Position numbers and translations under genes: made by a program. Below the pieces are notes generated by a model that was not told the origin of the DNA, searched no databases, and worked only from the letters and a program-made list of their open reading frames with translations. 64,000 bases of DNA from Anaerolineales bacterium. GTDB lineage: Bacteria; Chloroflexota; Anaerolineae; 4572-78; J111. Position 1 is the first letter of the stretch, and each line of letters starts with the position of its first letter. Of the stretch, positions 52,180 through 59,174 are shown piece after piece. The stretch lies in the NCBI GenBank assembly GCA_015075185.1, contig JABTUW010000001.1:124001-188000 (forward strand), written 5' to 3'.

Positions 52180-52337
52180 TACCCAGTTGGGTAGTCCTTT
52201 CTTTGTTCGTAACTCCTCCTTTTGGAAAATAGAGGCTTTTCAAAGCCAGCCTTTATAGCTATCCAGAAAACTATCCATGTCACGGGGCAAAAATCGCCCA
52301 GGCTAGTGTAGGAAGGCCCGAAGGATGGTGTTATAGT
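52180..52337 (+). promoter_or_regulatory. CACCCA-box promoter of the YciF-like gene
   Basis: Distal dyad 52180-52193 is a perfect palindrome, TACCCA-GT-TGGGTA. Proximal dyad 52295-52308 (CGCCCA-GG-CTAGTG), 115 bp away. Then -35 TAGGAA (52309-52314), 17-bp spacer, -10 TATAGT (52332-52337). A GGCTTT/AAAGCC hairpin (52234-52247) lies between the dyads. Confidence 0.7.
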
Positions 52338-52421
52338 GGAATATGGAGAGAATGGCGTATAACAGAAAGGCCAGGAAGAACTCTCCCAACAAAATTGATT
52401 GTTACCACAAGGAGGTTTAAT

Positions 52422-52946
52422 ATGATGCAGCTTAATTCACTACACGACCTATTTATTGACCAATTGAGAGATTTGTACGATGCGGAAAGCCAGATTGTGG
52501 CCGCTTTACCCAAGATGAGCAGCGCTGCCTCGTCCCGCGAGCTGCGCCAGGCTTTTCAGCATCATCTGCAACAATCCCGTGAGCATCTCCGCCGCCTGGA
52601 AGATGTGTTTGATGATCTGGGGCAAAACCCAATAGGCGAACACTGCCCGGCCATGGAAGGTCTTATTCAAGAGGGTGAGAAAATCATCATGGCCGGCGGC
52701 GATACCTCGGTGAAAGATGCCGCGCTCATTGCGGCTGCGCAGCGGGTAGAACATTACGAGATGGCCGGCTACGGCGCAGTCCGCACCTACGCCAAAGAGC
52801 TGGGTTACAAGGATGCCGAGAAATTATTGCAGCAGACGCTTAACGAAGAGGGCGAAGCGGACAAATTGTTAACCAAGCTGGCTGAAGGCGGTTTCTTGAA
52901 GACCGGCATTAACGAGGAAGCCAAAACATCTATGAGCCGCTCTTAA
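52422..52946 (+). CDS. YciF/DUF892 ferritin-like stress protein
   Basis: 174 aa. Starts with the family signature LNSLHDLFIDQLRDLYDAESQIVAALPKM, then a four-helix ferritin-like bundle with metal-binding Glu/His positions (QHHLQQSREHLRRLEDVF, VEHYEMAGYGAVRTYA, LNEEGEADKLLTKLA). DUF892 proteins are induced by osmotic and envelope stress; catalytic activity is unproven. ATG 52422 has AAGGAGG 6 nt upstream; a longer in-frame start at 52395 spans this site. Confidence 0.92.
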   Translation: MMQLNSLHDLFIDQLRDLYDAESQIVAALPKMSSAASSRELRQAFQHHLQQSREHLRRLEDVFDDLGQNPIGEHCPAMEGLIQEGEKIIMAGGDTSVKDAALIAAAQRVEHYEMAGYGAVRTYAKELGYKDAEKLLQQTLNEEGEADKLLTKLAEGGFLKTGINEEAKTSMSRS

Positions 52947-52991
52947 ATCAGTTCCCAGCCCTTAGATATTTTAGAGTCTGAAACAAACAGC

Positions 52992-53045
52992 GAAGCCCGG
53001 TTTGGTTTCCAGCGCGAAAGTTGAAGCCAAAGCCGGGCTTCATTT
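52992..53045 (+). terminator. Rho-independent terminator of the YciF-like gene
   Basis: GAAGCCCGG (52992-53000) pairs with CCGGGCTTC (53033-53041); inner bases extend the stem imperfectly through TTTGGTTTC/GAAGCCAAA. Followed by ATTTAAT. Confidence 0.75.
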
Positions 53046-53084
53046 AATGAGCCTTGGCAGCTAGCAAGGATAAGGAGAGCAGCG

Positions 53085-53717
53085 ATGAGGAAGGATGAGC
53101 AAATTCTAAAAGAGATATGGGAGCAGTTGAACCAGTATGGCCAGTTTGACCCGGGCCAGATCAGGGTGGAAGTTGATAATGGTTATGTTACCTTGAACGG
53201 TACGGTGGACAGCCGCCGGGGTAAACACCTTGCCCAGGGGGCAGCCATGCTGGTTTCAGGAGTGCGCAGTATTCACAACCAGCTTCGGCTTGAACCAGTC
53301 CATGAAGAGCCAAATCTGCCAGACGGGGAAGACGATGAATTGGAAGATGCCGAAGATCACCGGCGAGAAACAGCCATCAACAGCGATTACCCCGGTTACG
53401 ACCCCCGCTGGGTGGACATCTATTCAGCGCCTGAGTCCACTTTTAGCGAGTATCAAGATGTTGCTCCAGAAGCTGGCCCTAATTCTACTGCTGAGAATGA
53501 TCCCCAGGACACTGCCAAACGTATTGCCGAGGAAATACACCAACGGCTGTGCATGCACGGCCAAATAAAATCCGCCATTATTGATATTGATGTCAAGGGT
53601 GGTCAAGTTACGCTGAAAGGGACCATAGATAGTTCCCGGGCCAAACAGGCAGCCAATGAAATTGCCCGCTCCGTCGAGGGGGTCAGCCAGATTTTGAATC
53701 AACTACAAATTAAGTAA
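53085..53717 (+). CDS. Protein with two BON domains
   Basis: 210 aa. BON 1 at about 5-72 (IRVEVDNGYVTLNGTVDSRRG, VSGVRSIHNQL) and BON 2 at about 140-208 (IDIDVKGGQVTLKGTIDSSRA, VEGVSQILNQLQIK), joined by an acidic linker (DGEDDELEDAEDHRRE). No signal peptide, so a cytosolic or peripheral membrane location is likely. BON proteins accompany osmotic-stress responses. AAGGAGAG precedes the ATG. I see no CACCCA-box upstream. Confidence 0.88.
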   Translation: MRKDEQILKEIWEQLNQYGQFDPGQIRVEVDNGYVTLNGTVDSRRGKHLAQGAAMLVSGVRSIHNQLRLEPVHEEPNLPDGEDDELEDAEDHRRETAINSDYPGYDPRWVDIYSAPESTFSEYQDVAPEAGPNSTAENDPQDTAKRIAEEIHQRLCMHGQIKSAIIDIDVKGGQVTLKGTIDSSRAKQAANEIARSVEGVSQILNQLQIK

Positions 53718-53735
53718 CTTGAGTTCGACATTAAA

Positions 53736-53778
53736 AAAACTAGCTGGCAAAGCTAAATGCTCGACCAGCTAGTTTTTT
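53736..53778. terminator. Bidirectional terminator between convergent genes
   Basis: A 12-bp stem AAAACTAGCTGG (53736-53747) pairs with 53765-53776, flanked by A runs and T runs, between the BON gene (ends 53717) and the GlsB-type gene (ends 53808). Confidence 0.85.
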
Positions 53779-53807
53779 GCTCTGTTTTATTGGACAAGCG
53801 AGAAGGT

Positions 53808-54074
53808 TTAGCGGCGCCGGGCGCTTCTTCTCACCGAAGCAAAAATCATTAACAGGATCAAGGCTCCGATAAAAGCCACCAAAAGCGAGCCGACAATGCC
53901 GCCGCCCACGCCTATGCCCAGTACCGAAAACAGCCAGCCGCCGACAAAGGCGCCCAAGATGCCCACGACAATGGCTTCGAGCAGTCCCAGTTTTACGCGC
54001 GGCACCAGCATATCGGCCAGAAAACCGGCCAGGCCACCGACTATAATCCAAATTACCAGTTGTTCCAGAGTCAT
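53808..54074 (-). CDS. GlsB/YeaQ/YmgE-type membrane protein
   Basis: 88 aa, three hydrophobic segments with the family pattern WIIVGGLAGFLADMLVPR, GLLEAIVVGILGAFVGGWLF, and a Gly-rich third segment, ending in a basic tail (RRSARRR). Members are called transglycosylase-associated but act as small general-stress membrane proteins. It lies 36 bp after the YihY-type gene, so it is probably co-transcribed with it and the response regulator. Confidence 0.88.
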   Translation of the reverse strand: MTLEQLVIWIIVGGLAGFLADMLVPRVKLGLLEAIVVGILGAFVGGWLFSVLGIGVGGGIVGSLLVAFIGALILLMIFASVRRSARRR

Positions 54075-54110
54075 TGTTTAGTCCTTTCCTTAAATAATAT
54101 AGTTGAAAAA

Positions 54111-55244
54111 CTAATTTCTTGGATCACTCTTTGCTTTTTTAAAAGAGAGGCCCAAGAACAGCAAACTCAACAGGAAGGTGACCCAACGCTTCGGCTCACC
54201 CGCTGTTCTCAGGTAGACGGGTTTGGTTTGGGATGAATGTTGTATCCCATCCAATTCAGCCCGCTCTTTGGAGCGGACGGCTTGACGGGGGGCTTGAGCA
54301 GCCTTTTGGGCCGCCAGGATCGCTTCTATATCTTCGGCATGGGGAATACCTTGTTTCGCCCGCATCTCTGCCGTCAGCGGCACGGCATCCTCAGCGGCTC
54401 TGATCCGGCCATATTTTTTAGCATAAACCTGGGTAAACTCTGCCCCAAACAGGAGGATTTGGGCCGAATAGTAAATCCACAGCAAAATGATCAGGATGGA
54501 ACCCGCCGCGCCGTAAGTTGAGCCAAACGTCTGCCGGCCCAGGTAAAAGCCCAGTGCAAATTTACCGATAGTAAACAGCAAGGCAGTGACAGCCGCGCCC
54601 AGCCAGACGTCGCTCCAATCAATCTCAACATCCGGTAAGATTTTGTAGATCATGGCAAACAGCAAGGTAATAACCCCAAAAGAAACGACCAAATTCAGCG
54701 CTTCGAGCACAAAAATGCCGAAGCTGGAGAGCCAGTTAGACAAAAAGCCGCTGAACGCCGCCAAAAGGGAACTTAAGAGCAGTGAAACCAGCAGCAAAAA
54801 GCCAATCCCCAGGATCATGGTAAAGGACAAAACGCGCGTTTCAATAAAACCCCAAACCCCGCGCCCCGGTTTGGGTGCGACTCCCCAGACCGTATTCAGC
54901 GCATCTTGCAGTTGTCCAAATACACCCAGCGCGCCAAACAGTAAAGTGGCTATCCCAATCAGGGTCGCGATCAGGCTTGAAGTAGGTTGGCTGGCATTTT
55001 CGACAATAGTTTGAAATGTCTGGGCGCCTTCCTCACCGACCAAGCCGCGCGCCTGCTCGATCATGTAACTGCCGACAATATCCCGGCCAAACAAGTAACC
55101 GACAATCCCCAGCACAATGATAATTAAAGGGGCCATTGAGAAGACAGTATAGTAGGCCAGGGCCGCAGCCAAACGGGAGGCTTTGTCCTCTTGCCATTCC
55201 GAAAATGTATCTTTAAGTAAATCCCAAATTGTTTGAATATTCAT
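54111..55244 (-). CDS. YihY/BrkB-family inner-membrane protein
   Basis: 377 aa. The family signature is clear: RLAAALAYYTVFSMAPLIIIV near residue 25, FGALGVFGQLQDALNTVWGV, and YGAAGSILIILLWIYYSAQILLFGAEFTQVYA near 245-275. Six membrane segments, then a charged cytoplasmic tail (280-345) and, unusually, a further short hydrophobic stretch (WVTFLLSLLFLGLSF) near the C-terminus. Function is unsettled; members are annotated as virulence-factor BrkB or, wrongly, ribonuclease BN. Confidence 0.9.
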   Translation of the reverse strand: MNIQTIWDLLKDTFSEWQEDKASRLAAALAYYTVFSMAPLIIIVLGIVGYLFGRDIVGSYMIEQARGLVGEEGAQTFQTIVENASQPTSSLIATLIGIATLLFGALGVFGQLQDALNTVWGVAPKPGRGVWGFIETRVLSFTMILGIGFLLLVSLLLSSLLAAFSGFLSNWLSSFGIFVLEALNLVVSFGVITLLFAMIYKILPDVEIDWSDVWLGAAVTALLFTIGKFALGFYLGRQTFGSTYGAAGSILIILLWIYYSAQILLFGAEFTQVYAKKYGRIRAAEDAVPLTAEMRAKQGIPHAEDIEAILAAQKAAQAPRQAVRSKERAELDGIQHSSQTKPVYLRTAGEPKRWVTFLLSLLFLGLSFKKAKSDPRN

Positions 55245-55279
55245 CTTAAACGTTTCTCAAACTCCGGTGAGTGCATTCT

Positions 55280-56023
55280 TTACTGCCAGATCTTTTCGAG
55301 TTTATTGCTGCGCCGTCGTGGGTGGAGCGGTTGAATATTGAACGGGCGACTCTCCGGTATTTCGGGCATCAGGCTGTCATGGTCCAGTAATTCCAGCATA
55401 AAAGGAATATCGCGTCGGCTGTTTACCTTGAACTTTCTCAAAATGTTGTGGATGTGATTTTTAACCGTACCCACCTCGATCACCAGGCGCTCGCCGATTT
55501 CCCGGTTGCCCAACCCCTGCTTCACCAAATCCAACACTTCCCGCTCGCGCTCGGTCAGCGCGGGTAAAAGATGGGTGTAAACACCCTGCTTCACCAGCAG
55601 TTGTTTGAGCTGCGCCACCCGCGCAATCAGGACGGTGGTCATACGCGGCGAAACCAGCGATTCGCCCCGGTGGGCCGCCCGGATCGTTCGCAAAAGGTTG
55701 TCGGCGGAATCCTCCTGAAGCACATACCCGGCCGCCCCTGCTTCCAAATGGTGAAGGATGATCTTTTCTGATTTGTTGAGGCCCATCACCACCACCTTTA
55801 CGGTCGGCGCAACCTCGGCCAGAAGTTGGATAAAGCTGAATTTAGATTGACTGGCCGCCTTACCATCCAGTAACACCACGTCAGCACCAGCGGCTTGCGT
55901 AATTACTTCTGGCTGATGGGGAGCGGCCCAGCCGACGACCTGGATGTCCGGCTGTTTTTCCAACAAGGTAGAAATAACGTTACAAATGAGGTAATTTTCG
56001 TCAATAATAAAAACTCGGACCAT
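55280..56023 (-). CDS. NarL-type response regulator with atypical receiver
   Basis: 247 aa. The N-terminal receiver keeps the acidic start (FIIDENYLICNVISTLL) and a phospho-acceptor Asp in VVLLDGKAAS, but the conserved Thr/Ser (VVVMGLNKSE) and Lys (YVLQED) are missing. The LuxR-type helix-turn-helix is intact: LTEREREVLDLVKQGLGNRE, then GTVKNHIHNILRKFKVNSR. It has paired CACCCA dyads in its own promoter. Likely first gene of a transcript including the YihY and GlsB genes. Confidence 0.88.
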   Translation of the reverse strand: MVRVFIIDENYLICNVISTLLEKQPDIQVVGWAAPHQPEVITQAAGADVVLLDGKAASQSKFSFIQLLAEVAPTVKVVVMGLNKSEKIILHHLEAGAAGYVLQEDSADNLLRTIRAAHRGESLVSPRMTTVLIARVAQLKQLLVKQGVYTHLLPALTEREREVLDLVKQGLGNREIGERLVIEVGTVKNHIHNILRKFKVNSRRDIPFMLELLDHDSLMPEIPESRPFNIQPLHPRRRSNKLEKIWQ

Positions 56024-56070
56024 AATTTCTTGCCTTTGTATTCTAATCAGTAAGCATTTACCTTGTTCAC

Positions 56071-56190
56071 ACTATATCAATTTTAGGGTGCTACCTCTAC
56101 ACTAAGCCGGGTAGTCGTCATCACACAAAAGAGCTATTTTTTAGTAGCTCTAACAGCCTGTAAAGGGAGCCTCTATCACCCACTTGGGTA
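56071..56190 (-). promoter_or_regulatory. CACCCA-box promoter of the second NarL-type regulator
   Basis: Minus strand: proximal dyad 56100-56113 (TACCCG-GC-TTAGTG), -35 TAGAGG at 56094-56099, 17-bp spacer, -10 TATAGT at 56071-56076. Distal dyad 56177-56190 (TACCCA-AG-TGGGTG), 77 bp upstream. A hairpin AGAGCTA/TAGCTCT (56130-56151) lies between. Confidence 0.7.
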
Positions 56191-56201
56191 GACATTTAGA
56201 T

Positions 56202-57304
56202 GAGGCGTGGTCATAAATAATAAGCCGCGCCAAAGTTTGTGCTAGCGCGGCTACCTCCGTAGCATGAAGTTGCCACACAACTGATACGGAGGTTAGCCAA
56301 TGATAGCACAAGAAAGTCTGTTGGTCATATTGGTTCAGTTAGTTTGTCTCATTCCACTGCCGCCCCCGCCAGCGAAACGGGGCCGGGGTCGCCCGTGGGT
56401 GTATCCCGACCAGCTCTTTCTGCAAGCCTTGGTGATAATGATGGTTAAACGCCTTCACAAAGCCAATGAATTCTTGGCGGTTTTAGCCGAACCGACCCCC
56501 GAAATGATCTGCCTGCGGGCAATGCTCACCGACGAGAACGGGCGTTTTCCCAGTCGTCGGACTTGGGAGCGACGCTTGGCGACTATTCCTGCTGCTTTAC
56601 CGGCTCAGATTGCTTGTCTGGGGCGGTATCTGGCGACCCTAATTGAGCCGTGGGCCGGGTGCGCCCGCGCCGCTGCCATTGATAGCACCGTTTTGCGGGC
56701 TGCGGGCGGGGTCTGGCATAAGAAAGATCGGGAAGCGGGAGTGATACCCCATTCTTCGATTGATACCGAAGCCCACTGGACCAAATCCGGCTGGCACGGC
56801 TGGGTCTATGGCTGGAAACTGCATCTGGTCTGTACGGCTGCCGCCGTGTGGATCCCCTTGGCTGCTGATCTGACCCCGGCCAATGCCGCCGATAATGAAA
56901 TTGCCTTCGCCCTGGTCCCTGACCTCCCGCCTGACCTGCGCTTCCTGTTGGGCGATCAGCACTACCATGACCCCGAGTTAGAAGACCTCTGTGCCCACAA
57001 CCGCTGCTGGGTCATCACCCCCACCGGCGGGCCTTATCCCCATCGTGATGACGGGGTTGAAGTCCGGCGAATTCTGCACAAGACCCGCTCCCTGGCCATT
57101 GAAAACTTCAATGAGCAGTTTAAGGGTATTTTTGAAGCCCACCAACCCGTGCCGACCAAAGGGCTGGTGGCGACCCGCCGTTTTGCTTTGGGTGCTATTT
57201 TCTTGTATCAACTCGCTTTGTTGTACCGTTTCCAACACGGCCTTGAACTCCGTGTCGGTCTCAAAGCTTTCATTCGGGCTGCCTAATATTTATGACCAGC
57301 CCTC
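56202..57304 (+). mobile_element. Complete insertion sequence, about 1.1 kb
   Basis: Bounded by imperfect inverted repeats: GAGGCGTGGTCATAAATAAT at the left and, on the opposite strand, GAGGGCTGGTCATAAATATT at the right. Both ends are flanked by the same 8 bases, ATTTAGAT (56194-56201 and 57305-57312), a perfect target-site duplication. One transposase gene fills it. The intact duplication suggests recent insertion. It sits 3 bp outside the distal dyad of the regulator promoter. Confidence 0.93.
56300..57286 (+). CDS. DDE transposase (IS4/IS5-like)
   Basis: 328 aa. DDE triad candidates: Asp in AAAIDSTVLRAAGG, Asp in RFLLGDQHYHDPE, and Glu in ENFNEQFKGIFE (the RNase-H-like domain runs about 110-310). 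GWHGWVYGWKLHL between the first two is typical of IS4/IS5-type enzymes. The N-terminal region has a basic RGRGRPWVYP patch. CGGAGG precedes the ATG. No frameshift is visible, so it appears functional. An 8-bp duplication is unusual for several IS5 subgroups, so the family is not settled. Confidence 0.9.
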   Translation: MIAQESLLVILVQLVCLIPLPPPPAKRGRGRPWVYPDQLFLQALVIMMVKRLHKANEFLAVLAEPTPEMICLRAMLTDENGRFPSRRTWERRLATIPAALPAQIACLGRYLATLIEPWAGCARAAAIDSTVLRAAGGVWHKKDREAGVIPHSSIDTEAHWTKSGWHGWVYGWKLHLVCTAAAVWIPLAADLTPANAADNEIAFALVPDLPPDLRFLLGDQHYHDPELEDLCAHNRCWVITPTGGPYPHRDDGVEVRRILHKTRSLAIENFNEQFKGIFEAHQPVPTKGLVATRRFALGAIFLYQLALLYRFQHGLELRVGLKAFIRAA

Positions 57305-57512
57305 ATTTAGATACATCTTTTAGTCAAAGCTAACTTACCGGCTTGATTTTTCTTAAGAAGTAACGCATAATCACGTACCGCAGCTTATTAAAGCACTTTT
57401 CCCTTCAACTGATTTCCTCACCAGAAAATCGAATCTGACGATATTTAAGAAGCTTTGTTGGCGAGAAAAGCCAGATTGAGAATATCTTTATCTTTCAAGC
57501 AGAGGTAACCCC

Positions 57513-58370
57513 ATGGGTGATAATGGCCAAAGCCGACTTTCAGAAATTATAGAAAGGCATGAAGCAGACTTGCTGGCCCGGTGGCTGGAGGACCAGTTAG
57601 CCGCGTCCACCTTGCGCCGGGACCTGATCAAGGACGCAGAGCTGCGCGAGCAGTCCCGCCAATTCTTGACCGGCCTGCGTGAAGCGGTTCAAAATGGGTC
57701 AAGCACGGATATCAACGCGCCGGTCTGGGCCAATGTCCGTGACCTGCTGACCAGTATTTCAAATTCTCGCGCCAGGCAGGGCTTTTCCCCATCAGAAACG
57801 GCCACCTTCGTTTTTTCCCTGAAGCAGCCCCTCTTTGCCCAGTTACGCCAGGATTTAGCGGATGATCCACGCACTCTGGTCGAAGAGACCTGGACAGCCA
57901 GCACGCTCCTGGATAGGCTGGGCCTGTTCACCACCCAGGTCCATCAAAAGAGTCGAGAGGAGATCATTGTTCGCCAGCAACAGGAGCTTTTAGAACTCTC
58001 GACGCCGGTGGTGCGTTTATGGGAAGGAATTTTGGCCGTGCCGCTGATTGGAACTCTGGACAGCGCCCGGACCCAGGTGATCATGGAAAGCCTGCTGACG
58101 CAGATTATGGAAACGGGCGCGCCGATTACCATCATTGACATCACCGGCGTGCCGGCGGTAGATACCCTGGTCGCCCAGCATTTGCTTAAAACCGTCGCCG
58201 CGGCCCGCCTCATGGGCGCCGACTGCATCATCAGCGGCATTCGCCCGCAGATTGCCCAAACCATCGTTCACCTGGGCGTAGACCTGACCGACGTTATTAC
58301 CAAAGCCACGCTGGCCGATGCGTTTGCCCTGGCCTTGCAGCGGGTCGGGCTGACTATTGTCCGCTCCTAA
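57513..58370 (+). CDS. RsbR-type stressosome co-antagonist
   Basis: 285 aa. N-terminal four-helix RsbRD-type sensor domain (about 1-150, IIERHEADLLARWLEDQL, FVFSLKQPLFAQL) and C-terminal STAS domain (about 165-280, PLIGTLDSARTQVIMESLL, TIIDITGVPAVDTLVAQHLL). Thr in GVPAVDT corresponds to the phosphorylation site region used by RsbT. It scaffolds the stressosome with RsbS. First gene of the operon; AGAGGTA lies upstream of ATG. The next genes follow in order rsbS, rsbT. Confidence 0.92.
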   Translation: MGDNGQSRLSEIIERHEADLLARWLEDQLAASTLRRDLIKDAELREQSRQFLTGLREAVQNGSSTDINAPVWANVRDLLTSISNSRARQGFSPSETATFVFSLKQPLFAQLRQDLADDPRTLVEETWTASTLLDRLGLFTTQVHQKSREEIIVRQQQELLELSTPVVRLWEGILAVPLIGTLDSARTQVIMESLLTQIMETGAPITIIDITGVPAVDTLVAQHLLKTVAAARLMGADCIISGIRPQIAQTIVHLGVDLTDVITKATLADAFALALQRVGLTIVRS

Positions 58371-58392
58371 CGCTCTTGAGGGAGATAAAGCC

Positions 58393-58806
58393 ATGGACCG
58401 AATTCCCATTCTCAAGCTCGGTGAATTTCTACTGGCTTCCATTCAGGTGGATATGCACGACCACCTGGCCCTGAGCCTTCAGGATGATTTAACCGACCGC
58501 ATTGTCAAGACCCGCGCCCGGGGCGTCTTGATTGATATTTCCTCGCTGGAGATGGTTGACTCTTTCATCGGGCGTATGCTCAGCAACATTGCGGCCATGT
58601 CACGGATTCTTGATGCCGAGACCGTTGTGGTTGGTATGCAGCCGGCAGTGGCAATTACCCTGGTCGAATTAGGCCTCTCTCTTCAGGGGGTACGCACTGC
58701 CCTTAATATGGAGAAGGGAATTGCCTTACTGCAAGCCTCACTTGAGCAAAAGGAGGGCTTGAATGGCCGGGCAGATGCCGGAAACTATGGCGATCACCAG
58801 CAGTGA
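58393..58806 (+). CDS. rsbS: RsbS-type antagonist (single STAS)
   Basis: 137 aa STAS-domain protein: IPILKLGEFLLASIQVDMHD, then RGVLIDISSLEMVDSFIGRML, with Ser in the VDSF motif as the expected RsbT phosphorylation site, and VVVGMQPAVAITLVELGL. It forms the stressosome core with RsbR and sequesters RsbT when unphosphorylated. The ATG at 58393 has GGGAG upstream. Longer than usual by a Gly/Asn/His-rich tail that overlaps the start of rsbT by 44 nt. Confidence 0.9.
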   Translation: MDRIPILKLGEFLLASIQVDMHDHLALSLQDDLTDRIVKTRARGVLIDISSLEMVDSFIGRMLSNIAAMSRILDAETVVVGMQPAVAITLVELGLSLQGVRTALNMEKGIALLQASLEQKEGLNGRADAGNYGDHQQ

Positions 58807-59167
58807 AGATGTGGTGCGGGTCCGGCAAAAAGTGCGAGAATGGGCCGTTGCTTTTGGCTTTAGCCTGGTGGACCAAACCAAGATCGTTACGGCCGCCAGC
58901 GAGCTGGCCCGCAATACCGTTAACTATGCCGGCTCTGGCCGGGTTCACCTGGCAGCTATCCACAACGGAAGCCGTTCCGGCTTACAACTCACCTTTGAAG
59001 ATGAAGGCCCCGGCATCCCCGACATTGAGTTAGCTCTGAAAGACGGCTACACCACCGGCGGCGGGCTGGGCCTGGGTTTAGGCGGCGCTAAACGCTTAAC
59101 CAATGAATTTGAAATTTCGTCGCGTTCCGGTGAGGGAACCCGGGTGCGGATTATCAAGTGGAAGTAG
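58763..59167 (+). CDS. rsbT: RsbT-type switch kinase
   Basis: 134 aa GHKL serine kinase. N-box TAASELARNTVNYAGSGRV, G1 box DEGPGIPDIE, G2 GGGLGLGLGGAKRL. Phosphorylates RsbS and RsbR on stress and is then released from the stressosome to act on a downstream partner. In Bacillus that partner is the phosphatase RsbU; no RsbU, RsbV, RsbW or sigma-B is encoded here. The next genes encode a switch-kinase/PP2C fusion and a hybrid kinase, which are the likely partners. Confidence 0.92.
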   Translation: MAGQMPETMAITSSEDVVRVRQKVREWAVAFGFSLVDQTKIVTAASELARNTVNYAGSGRVHLAAIHNGSRSGLQLTFEDEGPGIPDIELALKDGYTTGGGLGLGLGGAKRLTNEFEISSRSGEGTRVRIIKWK

Positions 59168-59174
59168 ATTGTAG

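Noticed and set aside
27173..52337. Dyad read as the -35 element of an alternative sigma factor
   Set aside because: A separate -35-like hexamer with 17-18 bp spacing to TATAAT-like boxes fits a sigma-70 promoter, and dyad symmetry plus distal copies points to a binding protein.
55259..55272. Additional dyad-like sequence AACTCCGGTGAGTG
   Set aside because: One arm matches poorly and no -35/-10 in register was found; genes on both sides are probably one operon.
27173..56190. Paired dyads read as ends of a roughly 95-bp MITE
   Set aside because: No target duplications, orientation follows the downstream genes, spacing varies at two loci (57 and 115 bp), and every proximal dyad is in register with a -10 box, which fits promoters better.
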